From: Conexibacter sp. DBS9H8
GTDB taxonomy: Bacteria > Actinomycetota > Thermoleophilia > Solirubrobacterales > Solirubrobacteraceae
Direction of reading: 5' to 3'
Assembly (NCBI RefSeq): GCF_023330685.1
Contig: NZ_CP097128.1
Location: 2,976,001 to 3,040,000, forward strand
DNA: 64,000 bases
Shown here: positions 7,781 to 16,029 of the stretch, one piece after another
Layout: each line of letters starts with the position of its first letter
How positions within the stretch are numbered: the first letter of the stretch is position 1
Made by a program: the position numbers and the translations under genes
Notes under the pieces: generated by a model
The model's database searches: none
What the model was told of the DNA's origin: nothing
What the model saw: the letters and a program-made list of their open reading frames with translations, nothing else

Positions 7781-9375
7781 GGCACAGGCACCGGGTCGGA
7801 GGGGTCAGCGGCCGCCGCGGCGTCCGCGGCCTCCCGCAGGTCGAGCAGCGGCGCGTAACTGCGGATCGGCGGCAGCGGCTCGGTGAAGTTGAGCGCCGGC
7901 GGTGGCGAGCTCGTCGCCCACTCGAGCGTGTGCCCGAGCCACGGATCCGGACCGGCGAGCCGCGGACGACGCAGCGAGACGACGACGTTGAGGAGGAACA
8001 CGGCGACGGCGAGCGCGATCAGCCCGGCCCCGGCCGTCTCGAGCTGGTTGAGCCCCGCCCACCCGGGGTGGGTCGGGTAGCGGGCGATCCGCCGGGCCAT
8101 CCCGTCGGAGCCGAGGAAGAACATCGGCAGGAACGTGAGGTTGGTACCGACGATCAGGAGGCCGAGGTGGACCCGGCCGAGCCCCTCACGCAGCAGGCGT
8201 CCGGTCAGCTTCGGGAACCAGTGGTACACCCCGGCGAAGAAGCCGAAGATGCTGCCGGCGAACAGCGTGTAGTGGAAGTGGGCGACGACGATGTAGCTGC
8301 CGTAGGCGTTGTAGTCGAGCACCGGGGAGGCGAGGAAGATGCCCGACAGCCCGCCGATGAGGAACTGGATGAAGAAGGTGATCCCGAACAGGAACGCGCA
8401 GCGCGGGACGATCGACCCGCCGACGAGGGTGCCGACGAGGTCGAAGTACTCGATTCCGGCCGGGACGAGCAGCAGCGTCGAGGTGAACGCGAAGTACTGG
8501 TTGGTGACCCCGCCGGTGACGAACATGTGGTGCCCCCAGACGCTCATCGACAAGACGGAGAAGGCGAGCATCGAGGCGACGAACGCCGTGTAGCCGAACC
8601 ACCGCTTGTGCGCCCCGACGGCGATCGCCTCCGCCGCCGCCCCGAGGTAGGGGAAGAACATCACGTAGACGACCGGGTGGCCGAAGAACCAGAACAGGTC
8701 CTCGTAGTCGACCGCTCCGGCGAAGCCGGTGAAGATGTGGGCTCCGAGCCGGTCGACGTAGAGCAGGGCCATCACGAGCACCATCATCGGGAAGGCGCCG
8801 ATCACCATCAGGACGGAGACGAGCGCCGTCCAGGAGAACACGGGTAGGCGCATCATCGTCATCCCGGGTGCCCGCCGGCGGGCGACGGTCACCGCGATGC
8901 AGATCGCGATCAGGATCATCCCGAGGATCGCGAGGAGGACCCCGAGCACCCACAGGTCCTGGCCGACCCCCGGGGTGTATGAGCCCGTCGACAGCGGCGT
9001 GTAGGAGGTCCAGCCGTCCTGCCCGGGCCCGGACGCGGTGAACCACCCCGACTGCATCACGAGGCCGCCACACACCCACAGCCAGAACCCGCACAGGGCC
9101 GCCCGCGGCGCACTGAGCGTGCGGGCCCCGATCTGCAACGGGATCAGATACAGCGCGAGCGCGAGCGCCATCGGCGTCACGAACAGGAAGATCATCGTCG
9201 AGCCGTGCATCGTGAACAGCTCGTCGTAGGTGCCGTTGCTGAGCAGCTGGTTGTTCGGCTCGGCGAGCTGGGAGCGCATCAGCAGCGCGAACAGGCCACC
9301 GAGGAGGAAGTAGAACAGCGAGAGGACGCCGAGGTTGATCCCGATCGTCTTGTGGTCGGTGCTGATCAGCCTCAT
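7777..9375 (-). CDS. ctaD: heme-copper cytochrome c oxidase subunit I, with non-canonical proton-channel residues
   Basis: 532 aa, start at the ATG at 9375 overlapping the ctaC stop. Metal ligands are intact: H57 (low-spin heme), H233/H282/H283 (CuB), H366/H368 in VVAHFHYT (hemes), and the cross-linked Tyr Y237 in GHPVVY. Residues that normally define proton uptake differ. The Glu of GHPEVY is V235; neither the Tyr-Ser pair of A2-type enzymes nor a Glu is present. The D-channel entry Asp is T86 (GARTLSAP). The K-channel Lys of PTGIK is E309 (PAGIEYFD). The protein is therefore a recognisable oxidase core with altered proton routes. Reduces O2 to water using electrons from QcrC/CtaC. Confidence 0.92.
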   Translation of the reverse strand: MRLISTDHKTIGINLGVLSLFYFLLGGLFALLMRSQLAEPNNQLLSNGTYDELFTMHGSTMIFLFVTPMALALALYLIPLQIGARTLSAPRAALCGFWLWVCGGLVMQSGWFTASGPGQDGWTSYTPLSTGSYTPGVGQDLWVLGVLLAILGMILIAICIAVTVARRRAPGMTMMRLPVFSWTALVSVLMVIGAFPMMVLVMALLYVDRLGAHIFTGFAGAVDYEDLFWFFGHPVVYVMFFPYLGAAAEAIAVGAHKRWFGYTAFVASMLAFSVLSMSVWGHHMFVTGGVTNQYFAFTSTLLLVPAGIEYFDLVGTLVGGSIVPRCAFLFGITFFIQFLIGGLSGIFLASPVLDYNAYGSYIVVAHFHYTLFAGSIFGFFAGVYHWFPKLTGRLLREGLGRVHLGLLIVGTNLTFLPMFFLGSDGMARRIARYPTHPGWAGLNQLETAGAGLIALAVAVFLLNVVVSLRRPRLAGPDPWLGHTLEWATSSPPPALNFTEPLPPIRSYAPLLDLREAADAAAAADPSDPVPVP

Positions 9376-10034
9376 ACCGGCCCCGCCCCGTGTCGGGCGA
9401 GCCAACGATCAAAGCGGCGGTCGGGCAGCACCCGCACGCCGAAGACCATCTCGGAGTGGAAGATCCCGCAGTACTCGCTGCAGGCCCCGCTGAAGCTGCC
9501 GGTGCGGTCGAAGTCGAGCGTGACCCGCTCCACGGTGCCGGGCATCGCGTCCCGCTTGAAGGCGAGCTGGGGAATCCAGAATCCGTGGATGACGTCTCGA
9601 GAGGTGAGGTTGAAGCGGACGGGCTCGTCGACGGGAACGACGAGTGGCGCATCACCGACGGCACCGCTGACGTGGGTGATCCCGTGACCGGCGTAACGGA
9701 AGGTCCACTCCCACCGGCTCGCGATCACGTCGACGGTGAGGGCCGGGCGCTCCCGCGCCGACGCGGTGTCGACGAGATGCTCGGCGCGGAAGGTCACGTC
9801 GAGCAGGACCGCGGCGATGCAGAGCAGCACGACGGCGTAGGCGAGCTCGAGCCGGTTGGCTTCGTTGTGGCCCGCGAGCCGGTGCCGGCGCCCGTCCCGG
9901 CGCCGGAAGCGCACCGTCACGACGATGATCGTGACGGTGAAGAACCCGAACACGCCGATCCCGATCGGCACGTAGATGCCGAACACCCAGTCATAGACGT
10001 GCCGAGTGTCGACAATGGCGGTCGGGACGGGCAT
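9372..10034 (-). CDS. ctaC: cytochrome c oxidase subunit II (CuA subunit)
   Basis: 220 aa starting at the ATG at 10034, first gene of the operon. Two transmembrane helices (about 18-42 and 63-80) are followed by a cupredoxin domain. CuA ligands are visible: H150, then C185, E187, C189, H193 and M196 in CSEYCGIFHSEM. There is no lipobox and no fused cytochrome c domain; the nearby QcrC presumably donates electrons. Upstream lie a TATACA hexamer at 10050-10045 (minus strand) and a perfect-armed dyad at 10082-10095, likely control elements. Confidence 0.93.
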   Translation of the reverse strand: MPVPTAIVDTRHVYDWVFGIYVPIGIGVFGFFTVTIIVVTVRFRRRDGRRHRLAGHNEANRLELAYAVVLLCIAAVLLDVTFRAEHLVDTASARERPALTVDVIASRWEWTFRYAGHGITHVSGAVGDAPLVVPVDEPVRFNLTSRDVIHGFWIPQLAFKRDAMPGTVERVTLDFDRTGSFSGACSEYCGIFHSEMVFGVRVLPDRRFDRWLARHGAGPV

Positions 10035-10081
10035 CGCTGGGCGGTGTATATCCCGTCGTTCTGGCCGGGCGAACCCGACGT

Positions 10082-10095
10082 GTTCGCACGCGAAC
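10082..10095. promoter_or_regulatory. candidate operator GTTCGC-AC-GCGAAC between ctaC and the Crp-like gene
   Basis: 14-bp dyad with perfect 6-bp arms. It ends exactly 47 nt before the ctaC ATG and 72 nt before the Crp-like ATG. The same dyad, differing only in the two central bases, occurs at 16030-16043, also exactly 47 nt before the first ORF of the formate dehydrogenase operon. The GTTCG-N4-CGAAC geometry equals that of FNR sites (TTGAT-N4-ATCAA). Being an operator of the adjacent regulator is an inference. Confidence 0.65.
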
Positions 10096-10167
10096 GGTCG
10101 GGTCCGAGGGCGACGCCGAGCCCGCCCGGGGGGTTTGGCCAGGGCCCGCCGGGGGCAAGGGAGAGCC

Positions 10168-11139
10168 ATGTCCGCCCTGTCTGTCTCCCCCGGCCCGGCG
10201 TCGGCGACGGCCGAAGTTCCCGCTCCCGCGGAGGCGCCGACCCCGGTGGTTCCCGACAGCCCGTCCACGCCGCTGGTCCCCGACCCCGGTACGCCCGCCG
10301 ATCCTGCGGTCCCGAGCACGGTGCCCGGGCCCGCCGAGCCGGCCGAGCCGATCGCCCCACCCGAGCCGGGTCCGGAGATCCCGCCGGAGCCGCGCCAGAG
10401 CGCCACCGTTCGCCTGCTCGACATCGACCCCGACCTCGGCGCCGGCTTGGACGCGGCGATGTTCGCGCGGGCGCGGGAGCTGCTCCGCGCCCCGGTGTTC
10501 GAGGTCGGCCGCGGCGCACGGACGCTGCCCGAGTGTGACTCCGACAGCGCCTTCGGTCTGCTCGTCCTCAGCGGTCTGCTCGGGCGGCGCCTCCGCGTCT
10601 GCCAGGCCCACGCGACCGAGCTGCTCGGACCGGGCGACATCCTCCGTCCCTGGGACCCGTTCGATTCGCTCCAGAGCGTGCCTCCCGAAGTCGACTGGCG
10701 GAGCCTGACCCCGGTCCGGGTCGCCATCCTCGATCAGTCGGTGACGCGGATCATCGGCCGCCGTCACGAGCTGCTGCTCGCCTTCTCGGGCCGCCTGCTG
10801 CACCGCGTCCGGACCGGCACCTATCTGCGTGCGGTGAGCAACCTCACCCGGGTCGACGAACGGGTTCTCGTCAGCCTGTGGCACCTCGCCAGCCGCTGGG
10901 GCAACGTCACCCCAGACGGGGTGCTGCTCCCCTTCCGGCTCACCCACGAGGTCCTCGGCGAGGTCGTCGGCGCCCAGCGGCCGTCGGTCACCCTCGCGCT
11001 CAGCCGACTGCGCCGCCTCGGGATCGTGGAGCGGCTCAGTGACGGCCGTCTCGTCCTCTGCGGCGAGGCCCCCGCCGGCCCCGGCACCCGGATCCGGGGC
11101 GGGGAGCTGCGCCGCCTCGACGACCGTGCGGTCGCCTGA
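10168..11139 (+). CDS. Crp/Fnr-family transcriptional regulator with a Pro-rich N-terminus
   Basis: 323 aa, start chosen at the ATG at 10168, preceded by a GGGAGAG-type ribosome site; the reading from 10006 lacks support. Residues about 8-75 are a Pro/Ala/Glu-rich linker. Residues about 78-185 form a degenerate cNMP-like sensor without a clear cyclic-nucleotide phosphate-binding cassette or an iron-sulfur Cys cluster. Residues about 225-298 form a Crp-type winged helix-turn-helix with recognition segment AQRPSVTLALSRLRR. It is divergent from the oxidase operon, and one copy of the dyad lies upstream, suggesting autoregulation and control of respiration. The signal it senses is unknown. Confidence 0.82.
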   Translation: MSALSVSPGPASATAEVPAPAEAPTPVVPDSPSTPLVPDPGTPADPAVPSTVPGPAEPAEPIAPPEPGPEIPPEPRQSATVRLLDIDPDLGAGLDAAMFARARELLRAPVFEVGRGARTLPECDSDSAFGLLVLSGLLGRRLRVCQAHATELLGPGDILRPWDPFDSLQSVPPEVDWRSLTPVRVAILDQSVTRIIGRRHELLLAFSGRLLHRVRTGTYLRAVSNLTRVDERVLVSLWHLASRWGNVTPDGVLLPFRLTHEVLGEVVGAQRPSVTLALSRLRRLGIVERLSDGRLVLCGEAPAGPGTRIRGGELRRLDDRAVA

Positions 11140-11143
11140 ATCG

Positions 11144-11857
11144 GTGGCCGGCGCGGCAGACACCGCCTCAGCACCCGCGCCCCCGTCCGCGACGGAGGCG
11201 GGTGCCCAAACTCGGGTGATGCTGCGGCCGATCGCGACGCCGTTCCCGGTCGGCCTCGGTGCCCTCGCGACCGCAAGCCTGCTCGCCTCGGGCCTCGAGC
11301 TGGGCTGGTTCGCCAACCGGGACACGCCCACCGTCGCGGTCGCGCTGATCGCGTTCTGCTTTCCCCTGCAGTTCCTCGCCTCGATCTTCGGCTTCCTTGG
11401 TCGGGACACGGCGGCGGCGACGAGCTTCGGGATCCAGGCGGGGGCCTGGCTCGTGATCGGCGTATCGCTGCTGCTCTCCCCGCCCGGCCGGCTCAGTCCG
11501 CCGCTCGGCGTGCTGCTGCTCGCCGCCGCCGTGTGGGTCGCCCTCGCCGCCGGCGGTGCCGCGGGCGCCAAGCTCGTTCCCGCGCTCGTCCTGTTCGCCG
11601 TCGCGGTGCGCTTCCTGCTCACCGGGCTCTACGAGCTCGGTCTCGGTGTCGGGGTCGAGGACGCCGGGGCGATCGTCGGCCTCGCCGTTGCCCTGTCGGC
11701 CGCCTACGCCGCCCTCGCTCTCGAGCTCGAGAACGCGCGCCGCCACACCGTGCTGCCGCTGCTGCGCCGCAACCGCGGATTAGAGGCAATGGAGGCCGGC
11801 CTTGCCGTCCAGAACGCCGACGTCGCCCACGAGGCGGGGACCCGCGAGCAGCTCTGA
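11144..11857 (+). CDS. GPR1/FUN34/YaaH (SatP)-like membrane protein
   Basis: About 237 aa from a GTG at 11144; GTG 11126 (overlapping the previous stop) and ATG 11219 are alternatives. Six hydrophobic segments follow an Ala/Pro-rich lead. The pattern of a first helix after a Pro-containing motif (IATPFPVGLGALATASLLAS), then FPLQFLASIFGFLGRDTAAATSFG, resembles acetate/succinate transporters of the SatP family, whose signature region is NPAPLGL near the first helix. That motif is only loosely kept. It follows the Crp-like gene closely and may be coexpressed. Transport of a small carboxylate is an inference. Confidence 0.55.
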   Translation: MAGAADTASAPAPPSATEAGAQTRVMLRPIATPFPVGLGALATASLLASGLELGWFANRDTPTVAVALIAFCFPLQFLASIFGFLGRDTAAATSFGIQAGAWLVIGVSLLLSPPGRLSPPLGVLLLAAAVWVALAAGGAAGAKLVPALVLFAVAVRFLLTGLYELGLGVGVEDAGAIVGLAVALSAAYAALALELENARRHTVLPLLRRNRGLEAMEAGLAVQNADVAHEAGTREQL

Positions 11858-12043
11858 CCCCGCTGATCGTGGCCGCCCACCTGACCGCCGCCCGCTGGGT
11901 GGCTGAGCGCGAGGGTGGCGGCGTCACAGACCACGGCCACCGAGGCCCACGGCGGTTGGGCGGCAGCCACGAACACGCTTGACGGCGGCGTGATCCTCAC
12001 CGTCTGCTTCAGCGGTGCCGCAGCCGACGCCACCCCGAAGTCA

Positions 12044-13711
12044 TCACGCACTGATGCCCTGTGCGACCCGGCCGCTCGCGCGGGTCCGCGCAGGCGGACG
12101 TTCGAGCACGGACACCCGAACCACCGCCCCGTCCTCCCAGGGGCGAAGAAACTGTCCGCCCGTCACACTGCGCGGGCCGTCGAGCCGCTGCTCGACAGCC
12201 GCGAGAACGGCAAACGCCATCTCTCCCAGGGATCGCAGCGGTTGATGGCGGTTCTGTCGGGTGCCCAGATGGCTTTCGGCGAGCGCGTCGAGCCCGCACC
12301 GCTCAAGACTGTCGATCAGAAGCGCGATCTCAACCCCGTAGCCGACGGGGAACGGAAGCTCCTCCAGCAGGTGGCGCCGCCCCGCGAACTCCCCGGCGAG
12401 CGGCTGCACGAACCCGGCGAGCAGCGGGAAATGCAGGTTGAGCAGCGGGCGGGCCATCAGCTCGGTCACCCGCCCTCCCTCCCCAGCCAGGGTGACCGTC
12501 CCCGTGCGGAAGGGTCGGTCGAAGGCACCTTTGACGAGCATGAGCTCCGGCGCCTGGAGCAACGGGCCGATCAACCCGAGCAGATGACCGGGGTCCGGGT
12601 CAGAGGTGTCCGCGTCCAGGAAGCAGACGATCTCCCCGGCCGTGACCTGGAGGGCGCGCCACATCGCATCGCCCTTGCCGTGTGCGGGACCGAGGTCCGG
12701 ACACAGTTCGTCCTGCTGGAGCACCCGGGCACCGCTCGCCTCCGCGATGGCGGCGGTGCCGTCCCCCGAGGCGGCGTCGACGACGACGACGTCGTCGATG
12801 AGGCCGGCCTCCCGGACAGGTCGGACCGTCGTCTCAAGGACGGAGCCGACGGTGGCAGCGCACTCCTTGGCCGGAACGATCACGGTGATGGCGGGACTGC
12901 CGGCGGCCGCCCACCTCGCCGTGAGCGACCGAAGGTCAAAGTCCGCCGCGACGAACCGGCGGCGTTCACGCCAGGCGGAGACCGCGAGGTCGACCGAGAG
13001 GCCGCGCCTGGCGCGGCCGTCGGTGCGTGCGGCCGTCTGCACACGTACATCGGCCGCACGGAGGATCGGGATTCCGTTGGCGCGCACCTGCTCGGCGAAC
13101 GCCTCATCCTCGAGCGCGGGCGTCATCGCGAGGCCGCCGACCCGCCGGTAGGCCTCGACGCTGACCCCGAGGGACGCCCCGGCGAAGTGGTGGTGCCCAG
13201 CGTCAGGATCGATCCGGGCGACCTCCCGCATCCGACGCCGCGCATCGTGCTCCCGCCGTCGCAGGACGCCGGCCGGCAGCCCCGCGGAGCTTTCGTGGTC
13301 GAGTTCGATCCGTCCGGCGATCACCTCGGCGCCGTTGGCGAGGTGCGCGAGTTGGTGTGCGAGCCACTCACGGGACGGCACCGAGTCCGCGTCGGTGGTG
13401 GCGATCAGGCCGCGGTGCGCTCCCGCGGCCTCCAGCCGCTCCGCGGCGGCCTCCATCCCGAGGCGGCGGGCCGGTCCCGTGCCCGCGCCCGGTCCTTGCA
13501 GCACGGTGAGGCGCAGTCCGAGCCGCGCCGCGCCTGCGGTCGCGAACTCGACGGTGCGATCGACGCAGCCGTCGGCCACGAGGATCACCTCGAACTGAGT
13601 CGGCGCGATCGTCTGGACCGCCAGGGCCGCGAGGCAGTCACCGATCGTGGCCTCCTCATCACGGGCCGGGATGACAACCACGCTGAGCGGCGCGTCCGGG
13701 GCGCGAGTCAT
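12044..13711 (-). CDS. bifunctional glycosyltransferase: GT2 domain fused to GpgS-like glucosyltransferase
   Basis: 555 aa. Residues about 8-240 are a GT-A fold GT2 transferase (VVVIPARDEEATIGDCL, nucleotide/metal motif D107-A-D109 in TTDADS). Residues about 273-555 match glucosyl-3-phosphoglycerate synthase: VIVPAKECAATVGSVL, GKGDAMWRAL, metal motif D366-A-D368 in LDADTSDPDPGH, and PVGYGVEIALLID. GpgS transfers glucose to 3-phosphoglycerate, the first step toward glucosylglycerate and polymethylated lipopolysaccharides. Fusion of the two in one chain is unusual. It is the last gene of a four-gene operon (ATGA overlap with the methyltransferase). Acceptors are not predictable. Confidence 0.85.
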   Translation of the reverse strand: MTRAPDAPLSVVVIPARDEEATIGDCLAALAVQTIAPTQFEVILVADGCVDRTVEFATAGAARLGLRLTVLQGPGAGTGPARRLGMEAAAERLEAAGAHRGLIATTDADSVPSREWLAHQLAHLANGAEVIAGRIELDHESSAGLPAGVLRRREHDARRRMREVARIDPDAGHHHFAGASLGVSVEAYRRVGGLAMTPALEDEAFAEQVRANGIPILRAADVRVQTAARTDGRARRGLSVDLAVSAWRERRRFVAADFDLRSLTARWAAAGSPAITVIVPAKECAATVGSVLETTVRPVREAGLIDDVVVVDAASGDGTAAIAEASGARVLQQDELCPDLGPAHGKGDAMWRALQVTAGEIVCFLDADTSDPDPGHLLGLIGPLLQAPELMLVKGAFDRPFRTGTVTLAGEGGRVTELMARPLLNLHFPLLAGFVQPLAGEFAGRRHLLEELPFPVGYGVEIALLIDSLERCGLDALAESHLGTRQNRHQPLRSLGEMAFAVLAAVEQRLDGPRSVTGGQFLRPWEDGAVVRVSVLERPPARTRASGRVAQGISA

Positions 13712-14262
13712 CGGCGCTCCAGCACGTGCAACAGATAGTCGGCGGTGGACCGGTCCGCGGTGGTCGCCAGCCCGGGGAGAGCCCGCGCCCGCGCATGGAC
13801 GTACGCGGCGGTGAGTGGCCGCTCGGTCCCTGGCGGCCGCCAGTGCACGAGGACCAGGCGCGCGATCATCACCTCGTCGATCCTCCGCAGCGTCTCCTCG
13901 AGCGCGCGCGAATCGAGGTAGTACAGGACTTCGGAGGCGACGACGAGCTCGTACGGTCCGTCCGGAATCGCGTCGGGTATCGCGCCAAGGCGCACGTCGA
14001 CCTGCGGATGGGCGCGCAGGCGCCGGCGCGCGTTGCGAACCGCCGTCGGCGCGAAGTCGACCGTGGTGAGGGCCTGGCAGCGTTCGGCCAACCGGGCGCT
14101 GAACACGCCCACCGACCCGCCGAGTTCGAGTGCGGCGGTGAACGGACCACGTCCGCAGGCGCTCAGCGTCGCGTCGTACTTGGTCCGCTCATAGTCACTG
14201 TCCGCATAGGCCCACGGATCGGGGTTTGAGCGGTAGCGGCGCTCGAAGTCATCGGCGGTCAC
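13708..14262 (-). CDS. NodS-like SAM-dependent methyltransferase
   Basis: 184 aa, GTG at 14262 overlapping the upstream stop. The N-terminal DPWAYADSDYERTKYDATL and the SAM-binding LELGGSVGVFSARLAERC fit the NodS family (nodulation N-methyltransferase type) of class I methyltransferases; VVASEVLYYL is the post-II region. NodS itself N-methylates deacetylated chito-oligosaccharides. Here the partners are a NodB-type deacetylase and glycosyltransferases, so methylation of an amino sugar or sugar is a reasonable inference. Cytoplasmic. Confidence 0.85.
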   Translation of the reverse strand: MTADDFERRYRSNPDPWAYADSDYERTKYDATLSACGRGPFTAALELGGSVGVFSARLAERCQALTTVDFAPTAVRNARRRLRAHPQVDVRLGAIPDAIPDGPYELVVASEVLYYLDSRALEETLRRIDEVMIARLVLVHWRPPGTERPLTAAYVHARARALPGLATTADRSTADYLLHVLERR

Positions 14263-15356
14263 GCGGGCCTCCGCAAGTCGCTGAGCAGCTCGGCGCCCAC
14301 CTCGGCGACACTCGCGTCGAGTCGATGTTGGAGCAGGAACAGATCGAGGTCCCGACGGGCGCGGTCAAGATCGGTTCCCGTCGCAAACGGATGTGACCCG
14401 CACGCGCGAGCGGCCTCGGACAGGATCGTTCGGCAGCCGTCGGCGATCGCCACGCGCGCGTGCACGGCAAGGTGGGGCAGGTCGAGAGCGACCGCGTCCA
14501 TCGCCGCCGCGGCGCGCTCGAGCCAGGCGGTGATGGTCTGCGATGCGGTGGCCATCCGCCCCGCCGCAAGGTCCTCGAGCGGGCCGCTGACCGGGCGGGC
14601 GGCCAGTTCGCCGAGGGCGCTGCGACAGGCGCGATCGGCCATTCCCGCCCAACTCGCGGCGGTGCGGAGCGCATCTCGACTCAGCCACGGAAACTGCGCC
14701 AGCGATCCCGGCCCGCCAAAGCGGGCGATGATCGGCGCATCGTCGAAGACGACTCGGTGCGAGGCCGACGCCCGCAGTCCCGCGGACCGGTACCAGCGCC
14801 GATCAACCCTCACTGCGTGCGCGTCGGTGACGTCGATCCAGACGGCGACCGGCTCCGTGCAGGCGGGGTCGCGCGCGAGTACGAGCGCGCGCTGCAGACC
14901 GCCAGCCCCCGAGCAGAATGTCTTGACGCCCGACAGCGTCCCGTCCGGACCGACGGTCGCGGGAGGGCCCTCCCCGGGACGGGGGTTTCCGCCCCAGACC
15001 CCGGCGAGGAGGTCCCCGCGGTGAACGGCCGCAAGTTCTCGCTCGCGCACATCCGCGGGGGCCTGAACGGCCAGGCGCTCGACTGCGTTGAGATGGCCGT
15101 CGAAGATCCGGCCGACCGAGCCGTCCGCCGCCGCGACGGCACGCACGAGTGCGAGTTCCCCAGACGCCGGCGGCCGCTCGGGTCCCGGCGTCGCGTTCAC
15201 CTCAAGGGCACCGGCGTCCCGCAGATGCGCGATCGCAGCTTCCGGAAACGGCGGGTCACACGCGCGGTCGCGCTCCGCCGCTGAGGCGGCGATCGCCTCG
15301 AGTGCGGCACCGAGCTTCCCCTCGTCGAGAACGGTGGACGGGGCCACCATGCTCAC
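14259..15356 (-). CDS. acyl-CoA dehydrogenase-like flavoprotein
   Basis: 365 aa from a GTG at 15356 overlapping the upstream stop; an ATG two codons later is possible. The overall plan is that of acyl-CoA dehydrogenases: an N-terminal helical part, a middle segment (GVWGGNPRPGEGPPATV...LSGVKTFCSGAGGLQRALV), and C-terminal helices with RTAASWAGMADRACRSAL. The catalytic Glu is not obvious and the middle domain is short, so the substrate may not be a normal acyl-CoA. Embedded between a deacetylase and a methyltransferase, it may oxidise a carrier-bound or sugar-linked group. Function inferred. Confidence 0.75.
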   Translation of the reverse strand: MSMVAPSTVLDEGKLGAALEAIAASAAERDRACDPPFPEAAIAHLRDAGALEVNATPGPERPPASGELALVRAVAAADGSVGRIFDGHLNAVERLAVQAPADVRERELAAVHRGDLLAGVWGGNPRPGEGPPATVGPDGTLSGVKTFCSGAGGLQRALVLARDPACTEPVAVWIDVTDAHAVRVDRRWYRSAGLRASASHRVVFDDAPIIARFGGPGSLAQFPWLSRDALRTAASWAGMADRACRSALGELAARPVSGPLEDLAAGRMATASQTITAWLERAAAAMDAVALDLPHLAVHARVAIADGCRTILSEAARACGSHPFATGTDLDRARRDLDLFLLQHRLDASVAEVGAELLSDLRRPA

Positions 15357-15925
15357 GTGAGCGCCTCGAGGGTGAGCCCGCGGGCCCTGGCGTGGGTCGC
15401 CACCGAGGCGACGTACCGAAGCGTCTCCCCCGCGCCCTCCCGCCGCGCCCCCGGCCCGATCCCGTCGTGGGCGAGCACGACCGCCCCGGCGGTGATCTCG
15501 TCACGGGTCGCCGCGAACATCCTCTCGGCGCTGTCGCCCCGCCAGTCGTGGGAATCGACGGTCCAGCCAACGATCTCGAGCCCGTGTTCGACGGCGACCG
15601 GCTCCGTCCACGGTGCCGTCTCTCCCCAGGGAGTTCGCCAGAGTTTCGGTCGGACTCCGATCGCCTTGAGCCGTCCGAGTGCCGTCGCGGTGTCGCGCCG
15701 CAGCCAGTCCGCGTCACGCTCGCGGTGGCGGACATGCTCGTCACAGTGCAGTCCGACCGTATGCCCGTCGGCGGCCATCCGCGCGAGCAGCCCAGGATGG
15801 GCGGCGGCCCGAGGCGCGATCACAAAGAACGTCCCGGTGACCTTCAGAGCGGCGAGCACGTCCAGAAGCGCCCGCGTCCAGTGGGCGTCGGGGCCGTCGT
15901 CGAAGGTGAGGGCGACCCCGTCCAT
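15353..15925 (-). CDS. polysaccharide deacetylase (NodB homology domain)
   Basis: 190 aa, first gene of the four-gene operon. Carbohydrate esterase 4 motifs: TFDDGPD (catalytic base and metal Asp), TGTFFV, the metal-binding HxxxH in GLHCDEHVRH, RTPWGE (motif 3), and VVLAHDGIG (motif 5). These enzymes remove N- or O-acetyl groups from sugars. There is no signal peptide, so it would act in the cytoplasm on a biosynthetic intermediate rather than on wall polymer, consistent with its methyltransferase and glycosyltransferase partners. It is divergent from the formate dehydrogenase operon. Confidence 0.88.
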   Translation of the reverse strand: MDGVALTFDDGPDAHWTRALLDVLAALKVTGTFFVIAPRAAAHPGLLARMAADGHTVGLHCDEHVRHRERDADWLRRDTATALGRLKAIGVRPKLWRTPWGETAPWTEPVAVEHGLEIVGWTVDSHDWRGDSAERMFAATRDEITAGAVVLAHDGIGPGARREGAGETLRYVASVATHARARGLTLEALT

Positions 15926-16029
15926 GCGCTTCTTCCAGTACCCCGATCGCTCACCTGCGAATCGGTCGGTCCGCTCACGTGCACATCGGTCGCACCCTCA
16001 TGCTCGTGTGGCTGACCATGGACGTGAAG

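Noticed and set aside
10082-10095. SOS/LexA box or ClgR box interpretation of the GTTCGC dyad
   Set aside because: Actinobacterial LexA sites have GAAC-N4-GTTC, the inverted arrangement, and ClgR motifs have a different spacer. Genes here are respiratory, not SOS or protease genes.
12044-15925. True nodulation (nodBCS) genes
   Set aside because: The resemblance is only at family level: no NodA, no NodC-type chitin synthase, and the glycosyltransferase half is GpgS-like.
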